Assembly: GCF_021917145.1 (NCBI RefSeq)
Contig: NC_061064.1
Location: 574,785-638,784 of the forward strand
Length of the DNA: 64,000 nucleotides
Source: Hypomesus transpacificus
Lineage: Eukaryota; Chordata; Actinopteri; Osmeriformes; Osmeridae
Direction: 5' to 3'
Made by a program: the position numbers and the translations under genes. A model generated the notes under the pieces. That model was not told where the DNA came from and made no database searches. It saw nothing but the letters and a program-made list of their open reading frames with translations. Of the stretch, positions 1 through 14,521 are shown in pieces; position 1 is the stretch's first letter, and each line of letters starts with the position of its first letter.

Positions 1-25
1 AATACGTATAGAATACGGTTCTCAC

Positions 26-246
26 CCTGGGGTGCCAGCTACCCTGAGAAGCTCCTCTTTGGACAGGCCAGTAAATTTACTCTCCTTTTCATCTGGGATT
101 TTCACTTTCACGCTGCCATTTTTCTCCGTCCCTGTGGGGGAGACGGCTTCTCCATTTCCCGTCTCGTTGGCAGTCATCGGCTGCTTCTCCTGATCCATCT
201 CGTTGAGCTCCACATCTTTCAGGTCTACCTCGGTGTCTTTGCTCAT
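26..246 (-). CDS. slc3a2: SLC3A2 (CD98/4F2 heavy chain), first coding exon, partial
   Basis: The minus strand encodes MSKDTEVDLKDVELNEMD at the start and ends in FTGLSKEELLRVAGTPG, which matches the N-terminal cytosolic region of 4F2 heavy chain (human MSQDTEVDMKEVELNE...KFTGLSKEELLKVAGSPG). The exon is 221 nt, ends in phase 2, and is followed by a GTGAGA donor at 25-20. The family forms disulphide-linked heteromeric amino-acid transporters with SLC7 light chains and also binds integrins. The transmembrane helix and the glucosidase-like ectodomain lie off the left edge. The ATG at 246 is the only sensible start, as it aligns with the family N-terminus. The gene is divergent from tmem179b. Confidence 0.9.
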
Positions 247-2417
247 TGTGGCGGTCCCACTTAAGTCTCACTTAATATTTCTTCAGATAAAAAAATACAG
301 GGGAAATTACAGACAACGTTTCAGGTCAAGACATTTTCTCGTGGCTGTCAAACTGAGCAAATAAACCGGTTCGAGTCACAACACATGCGCAATGGTATCA
401 ACCTCTAGGAGGAAATGTCAATGTGACATTGCATCACCTGAAATAGGCACAATGTGTTGAAAGCCCAAATGCCACACAAAACCCAACAAAACTACAACTT
501 ATGAGATATTTTTGATAAATGTGACGCATTAGGCTCCGTCTAACAAACCCGTTAACAACGTGGGCACGGCAAACCGGATTAATCTAGTTCAATTCGCGTG
601 CTCGCTTTGTATTAACGCGCTAAAACTATTGTCAACCTTAATAGGAATAAAATGTGCAGCTCTGCTTACCACCAAAAAGAGACTATTCCATTATTTGTAT
701 ATTAGGCTACAATTATATAAACAATATTTTATATTTAACTAAACAATACAAATGTTCAAAATAATAAAATAAAAACGACTCCCCTCTAGAATGCATTGAT
801 TTTACATGGCAATATATATGAGCAGAATTTAATACAATGGTTTACCTGAAGAAGTTGACTGGATCTTAATTAGATTGATGGTTCTCCCTGCTACTATAGC
901 TCAGAAAATGTTTATTTCGAAGCATCAGTGATGGTAGTGGTTATATAGCAAGCCGTCATGTCCTCAAGCCGACAACTGCCCAAAATAATTAAGGAGGCGC
1001 TGCCACGAACGCTAAAACTATTTTGGTATTTTCTGTAATGGGGTTAAATTAATTATCCTGAGTGAACTTTCGCACAATTAATTATGCTATATAACGACGC
1101 CCATCTCGTGAGAAAGTCGCCAGATCAGTGCGTATTATCTTCTGGAATCCTAACAATGGATACGACCTTAACTAGTCACCTCCGTGTACCCCACCCCACG
1201 CTCATGTTTTCGTAAATTGTGACAAACAAGTGCTGTACTACTTGATGTAGCTATATTTGTTCAATACCCAGAAAAATTAACATAAAACCAAAGCCGTTGT
1301 ACCTTGTTTTTGTTTTGAATTGCGAATTGGCTTCAAGAAATCATGTGTATTTTATAACGTCAAAGGATGTCATTTCTATCAAATCTTATTAACTGAATGT
1401 AGGCTATGGATAACATTTGAGGAACATCAAAACAAGTTGAATGAGAATGCATGGTTCAAAAGTGGCATAACATTTAAAACTCAAAAAAGCCTAACCCCCC
1501 TTAACTAGAGGAACTGGCTCCCAAATTCTGTCTAACACATTCAAAGCCTCTTTGTTTCAATAATCTCTGACCTCATGGTCTAAAAATCTAAAGTTTTAAA
1601 TAATTTCTAATCCAGGCTGTCTAGATCTGGAATTTTGACCACATTAAAATGACCTGCATTCTTATTCTACCACCTATTAAGATAATGTATAAATACTCAA
1701 GATAACATATTTACGCAAAGAGAACATTGGGAAATGCCCTATTGACAAACTAATCATGACACAATCAAGACAGACGCAATCAATTTTTGCAGTCAATGCC
1801 AGATCAATGTAAACCATGTTAACTGAAACCACCTCCACCGAGTCTGATTATGGCTCCTAAAGTCAGTATCCAGACTGTTCTGACCACTGAAATATGTCTA
1901 GGTCTCCCAGTTCCAGGATTTGATCCAGGGTCTGTACCCAGGATCTGAAGATGTGCATGAACATTGTTTGTGTTCATTGCCTACACCCTGTGTTCCTGCT
2001 GTCGGAAAACGTGCCGCACATGTGCTCTGCAATCTGAAGCATGTGAGGCGAGGAAGGAGGTGTGGGTTCCATGGAAAGGAAGTCCAAGTATGGTGGTTGA
2101 TATATAGTGTGGGTTTTAATATAGTACATGCTAAAGTAATGCAGGAGGGGTAGGTTAGGTACTTTGAGAAAGTGTCCTGTCTTTCTGTGTTAATATGCAG
2201 TGTACAGAGAGACCAGTTATTATCAAAAAAACGTTTTGTTTATGTCTCTGCATGTGGGGGGCGGAGGCAGGGAGACAGGGGTGTTTGGTGTCATGTCAAC
2301 ACGCCTGAGCACATTGTGTTCCTGGTCTTCTTAAAAAGACAGACTACAGGAACAATATTTTGATTTGCAAGATATGAGGGACAAGATTACAGGCTTCTCC
2401 TGCTTTACCCCATAGAT
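247..2417. other. Intergenic, upstream of slc3a2 and tmem179b
   Basis: No gene was recognised here. It contains the 5' flank and 5'UTR of slc3a2 (minus strand, reading from about 400 down to 247), followed by AT-rich sequence with several TAAT-type motifs near 1040-1085. The short open frames in this stretch have no protein-like character and are judged spurious. Confidence 0.5.
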
Positions 2418-2458
2418 CAGGGGTTCCCAATCCCGAAGACAAGGATTGGGAACCCCTG
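2418..2458. mobile_element. 41-bp hAT-like miniature element with 8-bp target duplication
   Basis: Two perfect 16-bp inverted ends, CAGGGGTTCCCAATCC and its complement, are separated by 9 bp. The octamer CCATAGAT stands immediately outside each end (2410-2417 and 2459-2466). An 8-bp duplication and CAGGGGTT-type ends are hallmarks of hAT transposons. It has no coding capacity, so it is a non-autonomous remnant close to the smallest size that keeps both ends. Confidence 0.75.
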
Positions 2459-2466
2459 CCATAGAT

Positions 2467-3773
2467 CAATGGTGGTGCTCTCTTTTAAGTTTGTAAAAAT
2501 ACTCTGATTAGATCAGTGTTGCTCCGAATATAGTCTGTGATCTCATCAAGCAATGGAAGGACCTACGGAATTAAAACGAAAAGGCAGGTCCCTGACTTGG
2601 AACATGTCATTGTTGTTATTAACAGACAAACTGTCATCCTAGGTCCCATATGAAAAGTATCTAAGTTAGCATGTCATCCAGACAGCATACCTTACATCTC
2701 CTTTTTAAACTGGATTTTTAAACTGGCTTTTTAAACTGGCTATATGACATGGCTATCTGACCTGTAGCCTACAGGATTGGGCATGTTGCGTCATGATGTA
2801 TCCTCATTTATTGGATCAGGTTTAGCCTTCTATGAATGTGTGCAAAATCACAGGGTGAGGGATATTGAATTGCATTTGTATTCACACGGACCCCTGACTG
2901 TATTGGGTATTCAAATTCACATGGCTCGACAGTGTCATGATAATGAGTACGGTTCTGATTTGATCTTGTTCCTTTGCTTTGGCAGCAGAACGGATATTAA
3001 AATGTCAGAGATCCGTTCAAGTCAGGCCAGGCACTATTGTCGCAAGAACATTAGCCTATATCTGACAAAATAACGTCAGTATAAATCTCTCCGAATGTAT
3101 AAGAGCTAGGGTAGTTTGAGATCTGATGACGTCCTAGAAATTAATTTAAGTTTCTTAATTTCTTAATTCTGAAAGTGTTAGATTATCCTTAATCAGTTTC
3201 GAAGTAGCTGAAGGTGAAGGGACAGTATTGAACTTTTTACAATGGCAACCTGCAAGCATGTAGCCTGGATCAAAATGGTTGTGAGAATCCGATTCGTTTA
3301 ACCTACATACAGTCTTAATCCGCTGTTGCTCGGAACTGGTGATTCTTTGTTACACAGCGCCGTTCTGTGGTCATAAATGTAAATGCAGGTTAAAGAAAGT
3401 CGAGTTCTTGAGTATTAACTTTATAAACAATTTACTTGTAAATTTCATATAAAACTGTATAAAAAAACTGATATGCAGACTATCGTTTAATATATTCAGA
3501 ATGTACTTTTTTTACAGGTTTGGCCCCTTCTCTAATGTCTTGCGCACGCAAAAGTAACAAGACAATCACATTCCAAGAAATAGTGCAGTAGCCTATGAAT
3601 GCATTGTATTCTTTCAATTAATCTAATAATGATTTGCAATATATGCAAAAACTGCAACATTGTAGGAAACGAAGGCTCTCGGTTGACAGTGTGTCTTTTG
3701 CAGATGGTTTGGTCCACAAGGCGCGTCTAGATTGGTTCTATAAGCCAGCGAAAGAATTTGTTCAAATGCACAA
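2467..3773. other. Intergenic, 5' flank of tmem179b
   Basis: I see no gene here apart from the 5'UTR and promoter of tmem179b just before 3774. A short triplicated motif, TTTTTAAACTGG-like, occurs at about 2702-2740. No TATA box or strong CpG cluster stands out. Confidence 0.4.
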
Positions 3774-5811
3774 ATGTCCGGGATGGTCTTGCCGTGGCTC
3801 CTTATTCTGGAGATGGTGTTGTATGCTGGCTGCTTCATTTGTGGAATAATAACAGCTGCCTCGCTGACCATCACTCAGGTAGGCCTTTAACTAGTTTTAT
3901 AATTTGAACTCTTTACATTGCAAATAGCCTATATTTTGAACTTGTAACCTGGTAACTCCAAAGGCCTATCCTGGAAAATGTTTAACGTTATCATAAACAC
4001 TAATGAGTTTCCCTATGTAACATCAAAGGATATGATATAGGCCTAGATTGAATTTCCCTATACAGTATTTTGTGCGTTTTAAATACTTAGACCCTACTGT
4101 TTAATATAAGATACGAAAATGAGGGTGGAACTTTTTCAACTGTATGGAGAATGAGAGTGATCATGGATGTAAAAACTAAATCTGGAATTCCACCTCTATT
4201 GAATTAGTGTCCTAGCTGCATCTATTCAGGGCCGGAGACAGAGAGACCTCTGTTTGAAAGGCTTCTTTAGCGCGGCTTTCTGTTAAGCATGTTAATTGGA
4301 AACCGTGTGTTTCCCCCAGCGCTGAGCCAACACCGTCTCGGTATCATTGTCTATGATTATTTCAGATATCCGGGTTTAGACATTTGATGAAAAATAAATA
4401 AAAATAAACATACACTAATCAGTGGGCATATCGCATATGGATTATTTTAGAGTAGCACAATGGCAAATATGTTTGTAAAACTGTAATTCTGTGCTAAACG
4501 CATCCATTTATGTGTGTTCCAGGGTCACTTTGCAGGCCAGTGCGTGTTATACGGGACAGTTCTATACAACACTACAGGCAAAAACTTGGTCCTGCAGAGC
4601 CCCAGCCATCCCTCCTTATGCTACTTTATTTCGGCCATCTCTGTGTGTGTATCCATCTACTGCTTCTCTCTCACGCTCTACTGGATCTACACTTGCTGTG
4701 TGGATGAGGAGGTCAACAGGTGACGTACCACAGCCACCAACAGGGGCACCAGATAGTCTTAACATCGACAACAAATATCATGAATGGTTTATTAACCTTG
4801 TATGATCAAATTATTAATGCAATGATGTAATTATTTACATTCAATCATATTAAGAGTATTTTGTATTTTTCACCTTCTATAATGATATTATACATGTCAT
4901 TATATTTTATTAACATTTAGGCCTACTTAAGATGGATTCAAATATAACAAAGAGGGTGTTGCACATGTGTCCTTGTGATCCTAAATGCGTCACGTTTGAT
5001 TCCTCCCTCCGGCCGTCCTCAGAGAGAGAGTGTGGCTGAACGTGACTCTGTGTGTTTGCGGGGTTGTGCTGTTCTTCCTGGTGGTGTCGGGATGCACCTT
5101 GAGGATTGGGAGAGAGCGTCTGTGTCTGTCGGCTCGCCACAACGTGCCATCCTTAGACGGGTGAGGAGTGAGGGCACGACAACGGACTCATCCGTCTTTT
5201 CCTTTCAGAGACGTTTGTCACTGGGGAAACATGATCACGTGTGGTGCATTGTTCACTGGCCCCGACCACTGACATTTCTGATCCTTGACTTTCAACTGTA
5301 CTTTCCATATGCACAATTTATTATGTCCCTTTGGATAAAAGCGTCTGCGAAATGAATCCAATGTCAAACGTGTTCCACGCCACTGTCCTGTGTTCTTTTG
5401 TGTAAATTATTTGGTTTTGTTTTAGCTGTGAAGAGGCCGAGAATGTAACCTGGGCCAGCCCTAATACTGGAACACAGTTCTACTCAGGTTTATGCAGCTC
5501 TGAGGTGCGTCCTGGCATTCCCATTTTTAAACCTCGCCCCAGACTACGTTTCAAAACGCCTGTTAATAAACAGATTTGAACATTTTGAATGGTGCTGATT
5601 AATAAGAGCTTACCCTAACCAAATGTAATGATTTGGAACATGTGGTTTCTTATTCCCTTCTTCTTCTGTTGTCCAGCGGTCAGTGTGGGTCAACTTCTTC
5701 TTCTGGGTTGTGATCGTGGTGGTGGTGTTGGTGCAGAGACGTCAGGAGATGCAGTCTGAGTCACTATGGCGTGTCTCAGAGAGAGAGCCCTTCTTCCACC
5801 GCCCAGTCTGA
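3774..5811 (+). CDS. tmem179b: TMEM179B, four-pass membrane protein
   Basis: Five coding exons join in phase: 3774-3878, 4523-4719, 5023-5160, 5426-5504 and 5677-5811 (TGA). The protein has 217 residues, close to the human 219. It opens MSGMVLPWLLILEMVLYAGC and has four hydrophobic helices at about residues 5-33, 64-92, 105-126 and 176-193. Family marks are the S-H-P-S-LCYF stretch before helix 2, the WIYTCC end of helix 2, and the cysteines in the second extracellular loop. The molecular function is not established. In mammals it neighbours TMEM223 and SLC3A2, and both genes are also in this window. A possible polyadenylation signal AATAAA lies at 6310-6315. Confidence 0.92.
5331..5356 (+). 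repeat. SINE 3'-tail fragment
   Basis: TTTGGATAAAAGCGTCTGCG is the tail shared by the SINE families seen elsewhere in this window. Only the last ~25 bp remain, in tmem179b intron 3. Confidence 0.6.
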
Positions 5812-6393
5812 CCCCTGACCTCTTCTCCAGGTCACCACACCCTGGATCCTGCATGGGAACCTTCCAGAATGGGTCTGAACTGAGTGTGGGTGTTGACATG
5901 TGGTAGGGAACAACTGTGAATCAGGTTTATCCAGATATAATATTGTCTGCTACAGAAATGGAGAGGTGCAAAGTGCTGAATATTATTTTCAGCTTGGTTG
6001 AAGATGAGATTGAGAGATAGTGACATAAGTAACATGATATCAACAAACTGCCAAAGACTAATAGGATCAAAATCAATAATTGTCCTTGCATGACATAGTC
6101 AGACTTTCTTTTTTGACAAACGTGGACGCTTTTTTATTGACATGGTACATTTGCCTCTAACTCAAACTTCACAATCGTCTTAAACTAAATACATACATTC
6201 TGTTAAGGAAATGCAATTCATTGAAAGAAGGTTGGTGCAAAATGTTTGTTTCACGATAGACAATCATGGTTTCATTTCCACGCATTACCCTAATATTTGA
6301 AGTTCAACAAATAAAAGCCTCTCATGTAATTTTTCTAAAATCTCACGACTCCATTTTCACCCCATCCCTCATCAACCCCCCCAACTCTCTCTC

Positions 6394-6666
6394 TCACAGT
6401 TGCCTGCTCAGTTTACGACATTGTCTTTCTTTCGCTTCGAAAGCCGCTTTGGTGTCCAGCAACTCCTCCAGGTTCCTTCGCATGGCGGCCATGTCTGCCT
6501 GCACGGCCTGGCTGTGCTCTCGCAGGCTAAGTGTCTCCTGCCTCAGCTGGGCGCTCACCACGGCCAGCTGGCCGCTCTGCGCCTGGCACCGGGTCTGCAG
6601 CCTGACAGCCTCCGCCAGCACAGCCTCCACGCTGAGCACCACAGAGTCCACCTGCTCCTTAGACAT
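6394..6666 (-). CDS. Unidentified short coiled-coil ORF (90 residues)
   Basis: The open frame runs from ATG 6666 to TGA 6394. The sequence is strongly helical and heptad-like (for example MAAMRRNLEELLDTKAAFEA) and ends KERQCRKLSRQL. Its codon use is GC-rich and gene-like, unlike the other short frames nearby. I do not recognise the family. It may be a complete small protein or the last exon of a larger minus-strand gene: a C-rich tract ending TCTAAG could act as an acceptor just inside the start. An AATAAA for this strand lies at 6133-6138, which would make it convergent with tmem179b. On the plus strand CTCTCTCTCACAG at about 6387-6399 looks like an acceptor, but that frame is not protein-like. 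A membrane segment and signal peptide are absent. Confidence 0.45.
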   Translation of the reverse strand: MSKEQVDSVVLSVEAVLAEAVRLQTRCQAQSGQLAVVSAQLRQETLSLREHSQAVQADMAAMRRNLEELLDTKAAFEAKERQCRKLSRQL

Positions 6667-6672
6667 CGGGAT

Positions 6673-6965
6673 GGGTGGGTGGGTTGTAGGTTAAGAGGTT
6701 GTTTGGGGGGAGGGGAGGTTGTAAGGGGTTAAGAGGTTGTTTCGGTGGAGGGGACGGAAGGGGGGGTTAGGGGGGTCAGAGGCTGTTGGGTTGGGCTGGG
6801 TGGTTGTAAGGGGTTAAAAGCTTGTTTGGGTGGAGTGGCGGGGGGGCGTTAGGGGGGTCAGAGGCTGTTGGGTGGTTGTAAGGGGTTAAGAGGTTGTTTG
6901 GGTGGAGGGGAGGAATGGGGGGGTTTAGGGGGGTCAGAGGCTGTTGGGTTGGGCTGGGTGGCAGG
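6673..6965. repeat. G-rich minisatellite, about 80-95 bp unit, 3-4 copies
   Basis: Repeated blocks share AAGGGGTTAAGAGGTTGTTT, a G-rich stretch, and GGGGGGTCAGAGGCTGTTGG. The units are imperfect and vary in length. The plus strand is dense in runs of four or more G. The array abuts the start of the coiled-coil ORF on the minus strand. Confidence 0.75.
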
Positions 6966-7735
6966 ATGGGATATGACACTGTTGGAGGTTGAGGGTTACA
7001 AAGAAAACGATCAAGAGATGTCAGACCCTAGGGGTATAAGCATGAGGGGCAGACGGACAGGGTGAAGTGTAGGAGAGAAGTGTCGGATGGTAGGTTAGTG
7101 GATGGTAGGAGCAGGAAGACAAGTGCACAAACACAGAGCTGAACTAGCCAAACCTTAGGACAAATACAAAGTGAACTTGACTGGCGTGATTTAACGTCGC
7201 TGTACAGTTCACATTAAAACCACTTTCGAATCCACAGCCCTCCTCTTGTGAATGTTCATGAATACTATGATTGACGGCAGCTATTGTCTTGATCATCTTC
7301 TGCAAGCAGCTTACTGCTAATCTTATTTCTTCTGTCTTATTTTCTGGTGACAAAACTCCCACCACTTACTGTGTCAACAGCGAAATGGAATAAACGACTA
7401 CTTGTATTCTAATTTAAAGAGGCTTACATGACTATAAATATAAATCACACCAATGTTATGTTTCGTTCCTGTTCTGTAACTGGAATTCCAAATAGAAAGT
7501 ATCATCCATGTACTAACAAATGCTTTACACTAATTTAGATAAGAAACCAAGAATGGAAAAATCTCCTATTTGTCACTTACCACAACTTGAACAGTTTCAC
7601 GTGTGGAAAACGTGCACAGTGTTTGCTATCTCGAGATTTTTCCTCATCTCTCAGGTCCCAACACAGTGGATGTCCAGCTTGTGTTTCACATGAAACATGA
7701 TGGGTCACAGTCCCGCCCCAAATCCAGATTATGGA

Positions 7736-7850
7736 TGGAAGGAGGGGAGAGAGAGGAAGGAGGGAGAGAGAGGAGGAAGGCAGAGAGAGGAAGGAAGATG
7801 AAAGGAAGGAGGGAAGAGAGGAAGGGAGAGAGGGAAAGCAGCCAAAAGAC
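7736..7850. repeat. Purine-rich (GGA/GAA) simple repeat
   Basis: This is an almost pure A/G tract on the plus strand built from GGAGAGAG and GGAAGG units. Open frames through it on both strands are artefacts of composition. Confidence 0.8.
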
Positions 7851-7885
7851 TGTGGCTTGAATGTACTTGGACATGCAGTCGCTTT

Positions 7886-7931
7886 CATGTCATCATCCAT
7901 AGTTTTCATGTCATCATCCATAGTTTTCATG
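7886..7931. repeat. 21-bp tandem duplication
   Basis: The unit CATGTCATCATCCATAGTTT (plus one T) occurs twice in a row and is followed by a partial third copy. I see no gene between 6966 and 10076 otherwise. Confidence 0.7.
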
Positions 7932-8545
7932 CAAACCAAATCCACCAGTTAAATAACAGATTACTGGTCATCATGATAATATAAATTGTTACTACAAATA
8001 TATTATTTGATGAATATATTATCAACAAATTCTACACAACAACAAAAAAGACAATGAGAAAACATTAAAGTTGACAGACTTTATTAGTGCTTCTGTGCCA
8101 CTACCATACTCAACATGATCACATTCAATATGGATTTGTAATAGTTAATAATTAATGAGTTTCCATAGTCATTGTCATGATTTGATGTGCTTTTGTATTT
8201 CACTAGGGTTAGCGTTACACACACTGACTTCACTGTGGTGCTTAACGATGCCAGTACTTGATTACTGTTCAATATAGGAAATTACCTGTTAAAATGTTCG
8301 TGCTAGGAGATTGAGACAACTTTAAGCAAGATTGTGCTTAAAAACATGCACCTAAAGTAGGTGCGTTTGTATGAACAGCAGAGCGCATATTAGCGTGCTG
8401 GTCTGTATCTGGGTATTGGTATTTACTGTGTTTAGTTGTGCTTGGACACGATACGTTTATTTAAACCACATTACACTGAGCGGGTAATGTTGATTTGTGT
8501 GCCGAGTAAACTAATCTAGATCACGACAATGAATGTATTCAGTTA

Positions 8546-8580
8546 GCAGGTGCTTTTCTCCAAAGGGATGTACAATGTGG
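8546..8580 (-). repeat. SINE tail fragment
   Basis: TTAGCAGGTGCTTTTCTCCA followed by AAGGGATGTACA is the reverse complement of the SINE tail, diverged and truncated. Confidence 0.45.
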
Positions 8581-8853
8581 AATCTTAACCTAGCTACACA
8601 GTCAAATACTCTCTCACTGAGCTATACCAATTCCTCAGAAATTTCTGAATTACCAGAGCTATCTGACAGTGACAGACAGAGAGATATTCAGATAATTTTT
8701 TTCTACTTGCAACATTAACAAATATGACAATATTTGATGATATGCGTCAAGGTTTCTTCACACACAGTATTGTTGATGGGACCAACAGAAAGACGAGAGA
8801 ATGTGGATATGGGACAGCGGATATGGGACTGCAACCCAGCTGACCTCACACGG

Positions 8854-8907
8854 TGATGTCACAGTGGGTATACCTGAGACTTGGAGGAACCCCGATGCTT
8901 TATAAAA
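8854..8907 (+). promoter_or_regulatory. Orphan CRE-like plus TATA promoter-like block
   Basis: TGATGTCA (8854-8861, one mismatch from a cAMP response element) precedes a clean TATAAAA (8901-8907), at the spacing expected of a TATA promoter. The only downstream open frame is short (MSTVSPPGPAGTARTG..., from about 9056 to 9150) and is not recognised. No product is claimed. Confidence 0.3.
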
Positions 8908-10076
8908 GTGGAGAAAGACACGTGACCGAGATTTGGAAAAGGGGGGGGGGGAAGGGGTGTCGTGTTTCAGGAAGAACAGAGAAGGAGCAATTTGAGTCGC
9001 TCAGGTGCGATCTCTCTCCCGCTCTGCCCGCTGGACGTGCGTCCTCCCCCTGCTATGTCCACCGTGTCCCCCCCTGGTCCAGCTGGGACAGCAAGGACCG
9101 GACGCGTCTTCATCCCACCCAGCCATGGCACCAGCTCTGATCTCCAGTAGGACCCTTCAGGACTCATCGCATCACTACGGAGGACGTTTGTATACTATTA
9201 GATACTACTGAATGATCTAAATTAATACGCCTGTAGGTGAACATTTTGCGTCTGGATGTTCCTATACTGTGTGTTTCTGATCACATGTCATTACTGCCAT
9301 CCTGTTTGGCAGGTATAGTTATAAGAGGATTGTTGAGTTTTGGACTGTCTATGCAATCATGCTGCTTCTGATGACGTCACTATATTATCTATGTTAAATA
9401 TGTTTTAATATTGATATACTGAAGGTAAATCTACTGCATTACAATTGTTCTGTCCATGTGCAACCTGAACGTTTAACTATAACCACATTGTTTTCTTTAC
9501 AGAGACCAATTTGCAGATTCGGCTTGAAAAGCTTAACTTGTCTTTCCTTCACAACTACCTTCTCCGACCTGCCACCTAACACCTAAATGCAGAGAGCCTC
9601 TTAGACAACCTAACATTTCACTGAGTCACACATCTGTTGATGCTGGAGGAAACATGCAAAGAACAGCTTCCGTTTCGTACGAAGGCGGCCATTTTGTAGT
9701 TCTGATGGTACTTTTTCCCCTGGTATTCACTTCATAGTTGTGTGTGGTTCTGTACTATAACATAAAAGTGCAACTCGTGCACTGTGTGCCACAGAAGACA
9801 TTTGACATTGTCCCTCACAACAGTCTTGTTATAATCTCAAACTTCAACCCATTTTTCGGATAAGGAAGGTCAACCTTACAGGGCCAGATTGTGTTTTCCG
9901 GTCACCGTGTCTAAACCATTCAATTCAACCATCTAACAGCATTCCAATCTTGTCCTCATCTCCACACACAGACCGTCCCTCTACTTCCTTATTCTACTCT
10001 TTCTCGTTCCATAGTTTCAGTTGTGTATATCACCATAGCCAATCGCAGTGTATATCACCCTAACCAATCGCAGGGA

Positions 10077-12518
<2,442 letters not shown>

Positions 12519-12635
12519 TACATTTAGCTGATGCTTTTATCCAAAGTGATGTAAAGAAGTAGAGGGGGGGGTGATTTGAACTTATGACCTCTTGATCTGT
12601 AGTCAAGTGCTCTAACCACCGAGCTATACCCTCTC
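12519..12635 (-). mobile_element. SINE with tRNA-Cys-like head
   Basis: Read on the minus strand it begins GAGGGTATAGCTCGGTGGTT, continues AGAGCACTTGACTACAGATC and AAGAGGTC, and then has a TTCAAATC B box. This follows tRNA-Cys closely. It ends in the tail GATAAAAGC..CTAAATG seen in the other SINEs. It is diverged, hence old. Confidence 0.75.
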
Positions 12636-14520
12636 AAAAAGACCCCCCTGTCTCAACTGTACCCCTGCTGGGTGTCAGCTCTGTAAAAGGACAGGCTGAT
12701 GCCACGACTGAAGATATGGATTCAGCTTAGTGGAGGTGAAAGGGGTTTAATTGCACTGCCAGTCGAGGTCTGGAGAGCAAAGCAGATAGAATGTCTATGT
12801 TATTCCTCACAGTGAGAGAGACAGAAATAATGTGTGCGTGCGTGTGTGTGGGAGGGTTTTAATGATGGGCCATCTCTCAATGTGCCCTGCACTAAAAAGC
12901 CAATTAGCTAGGAAGATAAAAAAGACAGAGAAAGGAAGGGGAGTTATAAATGAAAAAAGACTTCCCTTTTCCACTGAATGTATTGACAGTAAGGCCGTGA
13001 AACGACTTTGTGCCACATTGATCAGAGTAATTTTCCTTTAAAGAGACACTTATTATCCTGTCCTGATGGTCTAATCAGGTTCTCTCTGTCTAATGGTAGT
13101 TAATGTCTACAATAAAAAACAATAGTGTTGCTTATCCATACCCTGTCTCGGTTGGCGTTGTAACTAAGGCAATGCTGGTTCACAACAAAGTTTACTGTAC
13201 AGAATAAGGCTTAAAGTTTTGCCAAACGCTGTGCACTAGTAGGCTATCTGCCACTGTTTTGGAATCGAGCAAGATTTCCTTACTTATTCGTCTTACTTGA
13301 AGGCGTTAGATGGAAAATAAGAGCTGACTTGTGGTCCTTGTTAGTTAGATTACATTGTCAAATGTCCTGGGAAAGATTTGACCAGAATATGTGCGCTGCC
13401 CTAAGCATCACATCTTTGGGAGCACAGCGAGGTGGAAAAATGGATGCTCACTGCACGTCCAGACATTACAGACGGCTAACAAGACATTACAGACGGCTAG
13501 CATTAATGAGCAAGGATCATTAATAAATATCACCTGTGCTCGTCTTAAAGTCCATACGGTGATTAATGAACATTTGAAGCCTTTAACTTGCTAATCTATC
13601 TATACAATGTTAGAGATTAATGGTTCCTCTTGTAAGATAAGTCATGTCGCATATCCAACATTTCTCCTCCTGTTCCAACTGCATTGCAGTTCAGTCTCTC
13701 CGTTAACGAAAGGCGACTCTTCTAGTAACCTTGTGGGGCACAATGCTAAAATCTACGAGCGTATGGTCTTGCGCTGGAAACTGATGTGAGCTCGACACTC
13801 AAACCCCCCATCTCAAACTGCACAGCTTTTTGCGCTCAACATGTTGGTCTCGGAGTGAAGGATTTTGTTGCCACTTGACTGTGTTAAGGGAGTGTTAAAA
13901 TGGTAAACTAACACATAAACTACATGTTTAGTACATTCTCAAGCGCATATAGCGTGCACGCACACACAAACAGGAACCCACGTAGACACACAGACAAACC
14001 AACGTTCTACCTCTTCTCTCCCACCCACGTTGAGAAAGGGCGCTTCTCCGGTCACGGTCACTGCAGGCATCTTTGCTCGCTCCTCACTTGCTACGGTTTG
14101 GCAGTAGATATCGGAGTTCTGTTACCCACGAAATTGGGAACAGTGTCCAGATTTCTTTTAACATATGTTGAGTCAACATTCTGCATTTTTTATTTCGATT
14201 CCCCACGAGCCGACATTCTCAAGCAGTCTCCTGGTTAGCCAAGTTCTCTCGACTAAAACGGCATTGCCGCCTCAGTTCCAAACCTCTCACTTTAGCGTAA
14301 TCATCTTTTCCGGTGATGATATCCGAAGAGCTTGCGTAGCCGCCGTGGTTCTTCCAACATTACTCATTTCTAACCAAAATCGACACACAGGGGAGACAGA
14401 AGGCAGAAAATAGCCTTGCTGACTGTGCCAGTAGCCTAAACTGTGATGTATGTCAATTCTCTATACTGTCGTGCGAATCTCCATTAAGAAATAAATCTCG
14501 CATGATTATTCCAATTTTAC
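12636..14520. other. Non-coding, between the tmem151a main exon and a candidate promoter
   Basis: I see no convincing exon. A minus-strand ATG at 14070-14068 opens MPAVTVTGEAPFLN and is followed by a possible donor GTGGGT. It lies downstream of the CRE/GC-box block at 14522-14542, so it could be the tmem151a leader. However, its phase does not match the main exon directly, and I do not annotate it as coding. Confidence 0.3.
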
Positions 14521-14521
14521 T

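Noticed and set aside
6266-6694. Plus-strand ORF with an acceptor-like CTCTCTCACAG
   Set aside because: The translated frame is low-complexity Ser/Leu/Cys, and the minus strand carries the protein-like helical frame.
7144-7365. Minus-strand ORF MVGVLSPENKTEEIRLAVSC...
   Set aside because: It looks mildly protein-like but has no supporting splice sites, neighbours or recognised family; I could not support it as a gene.
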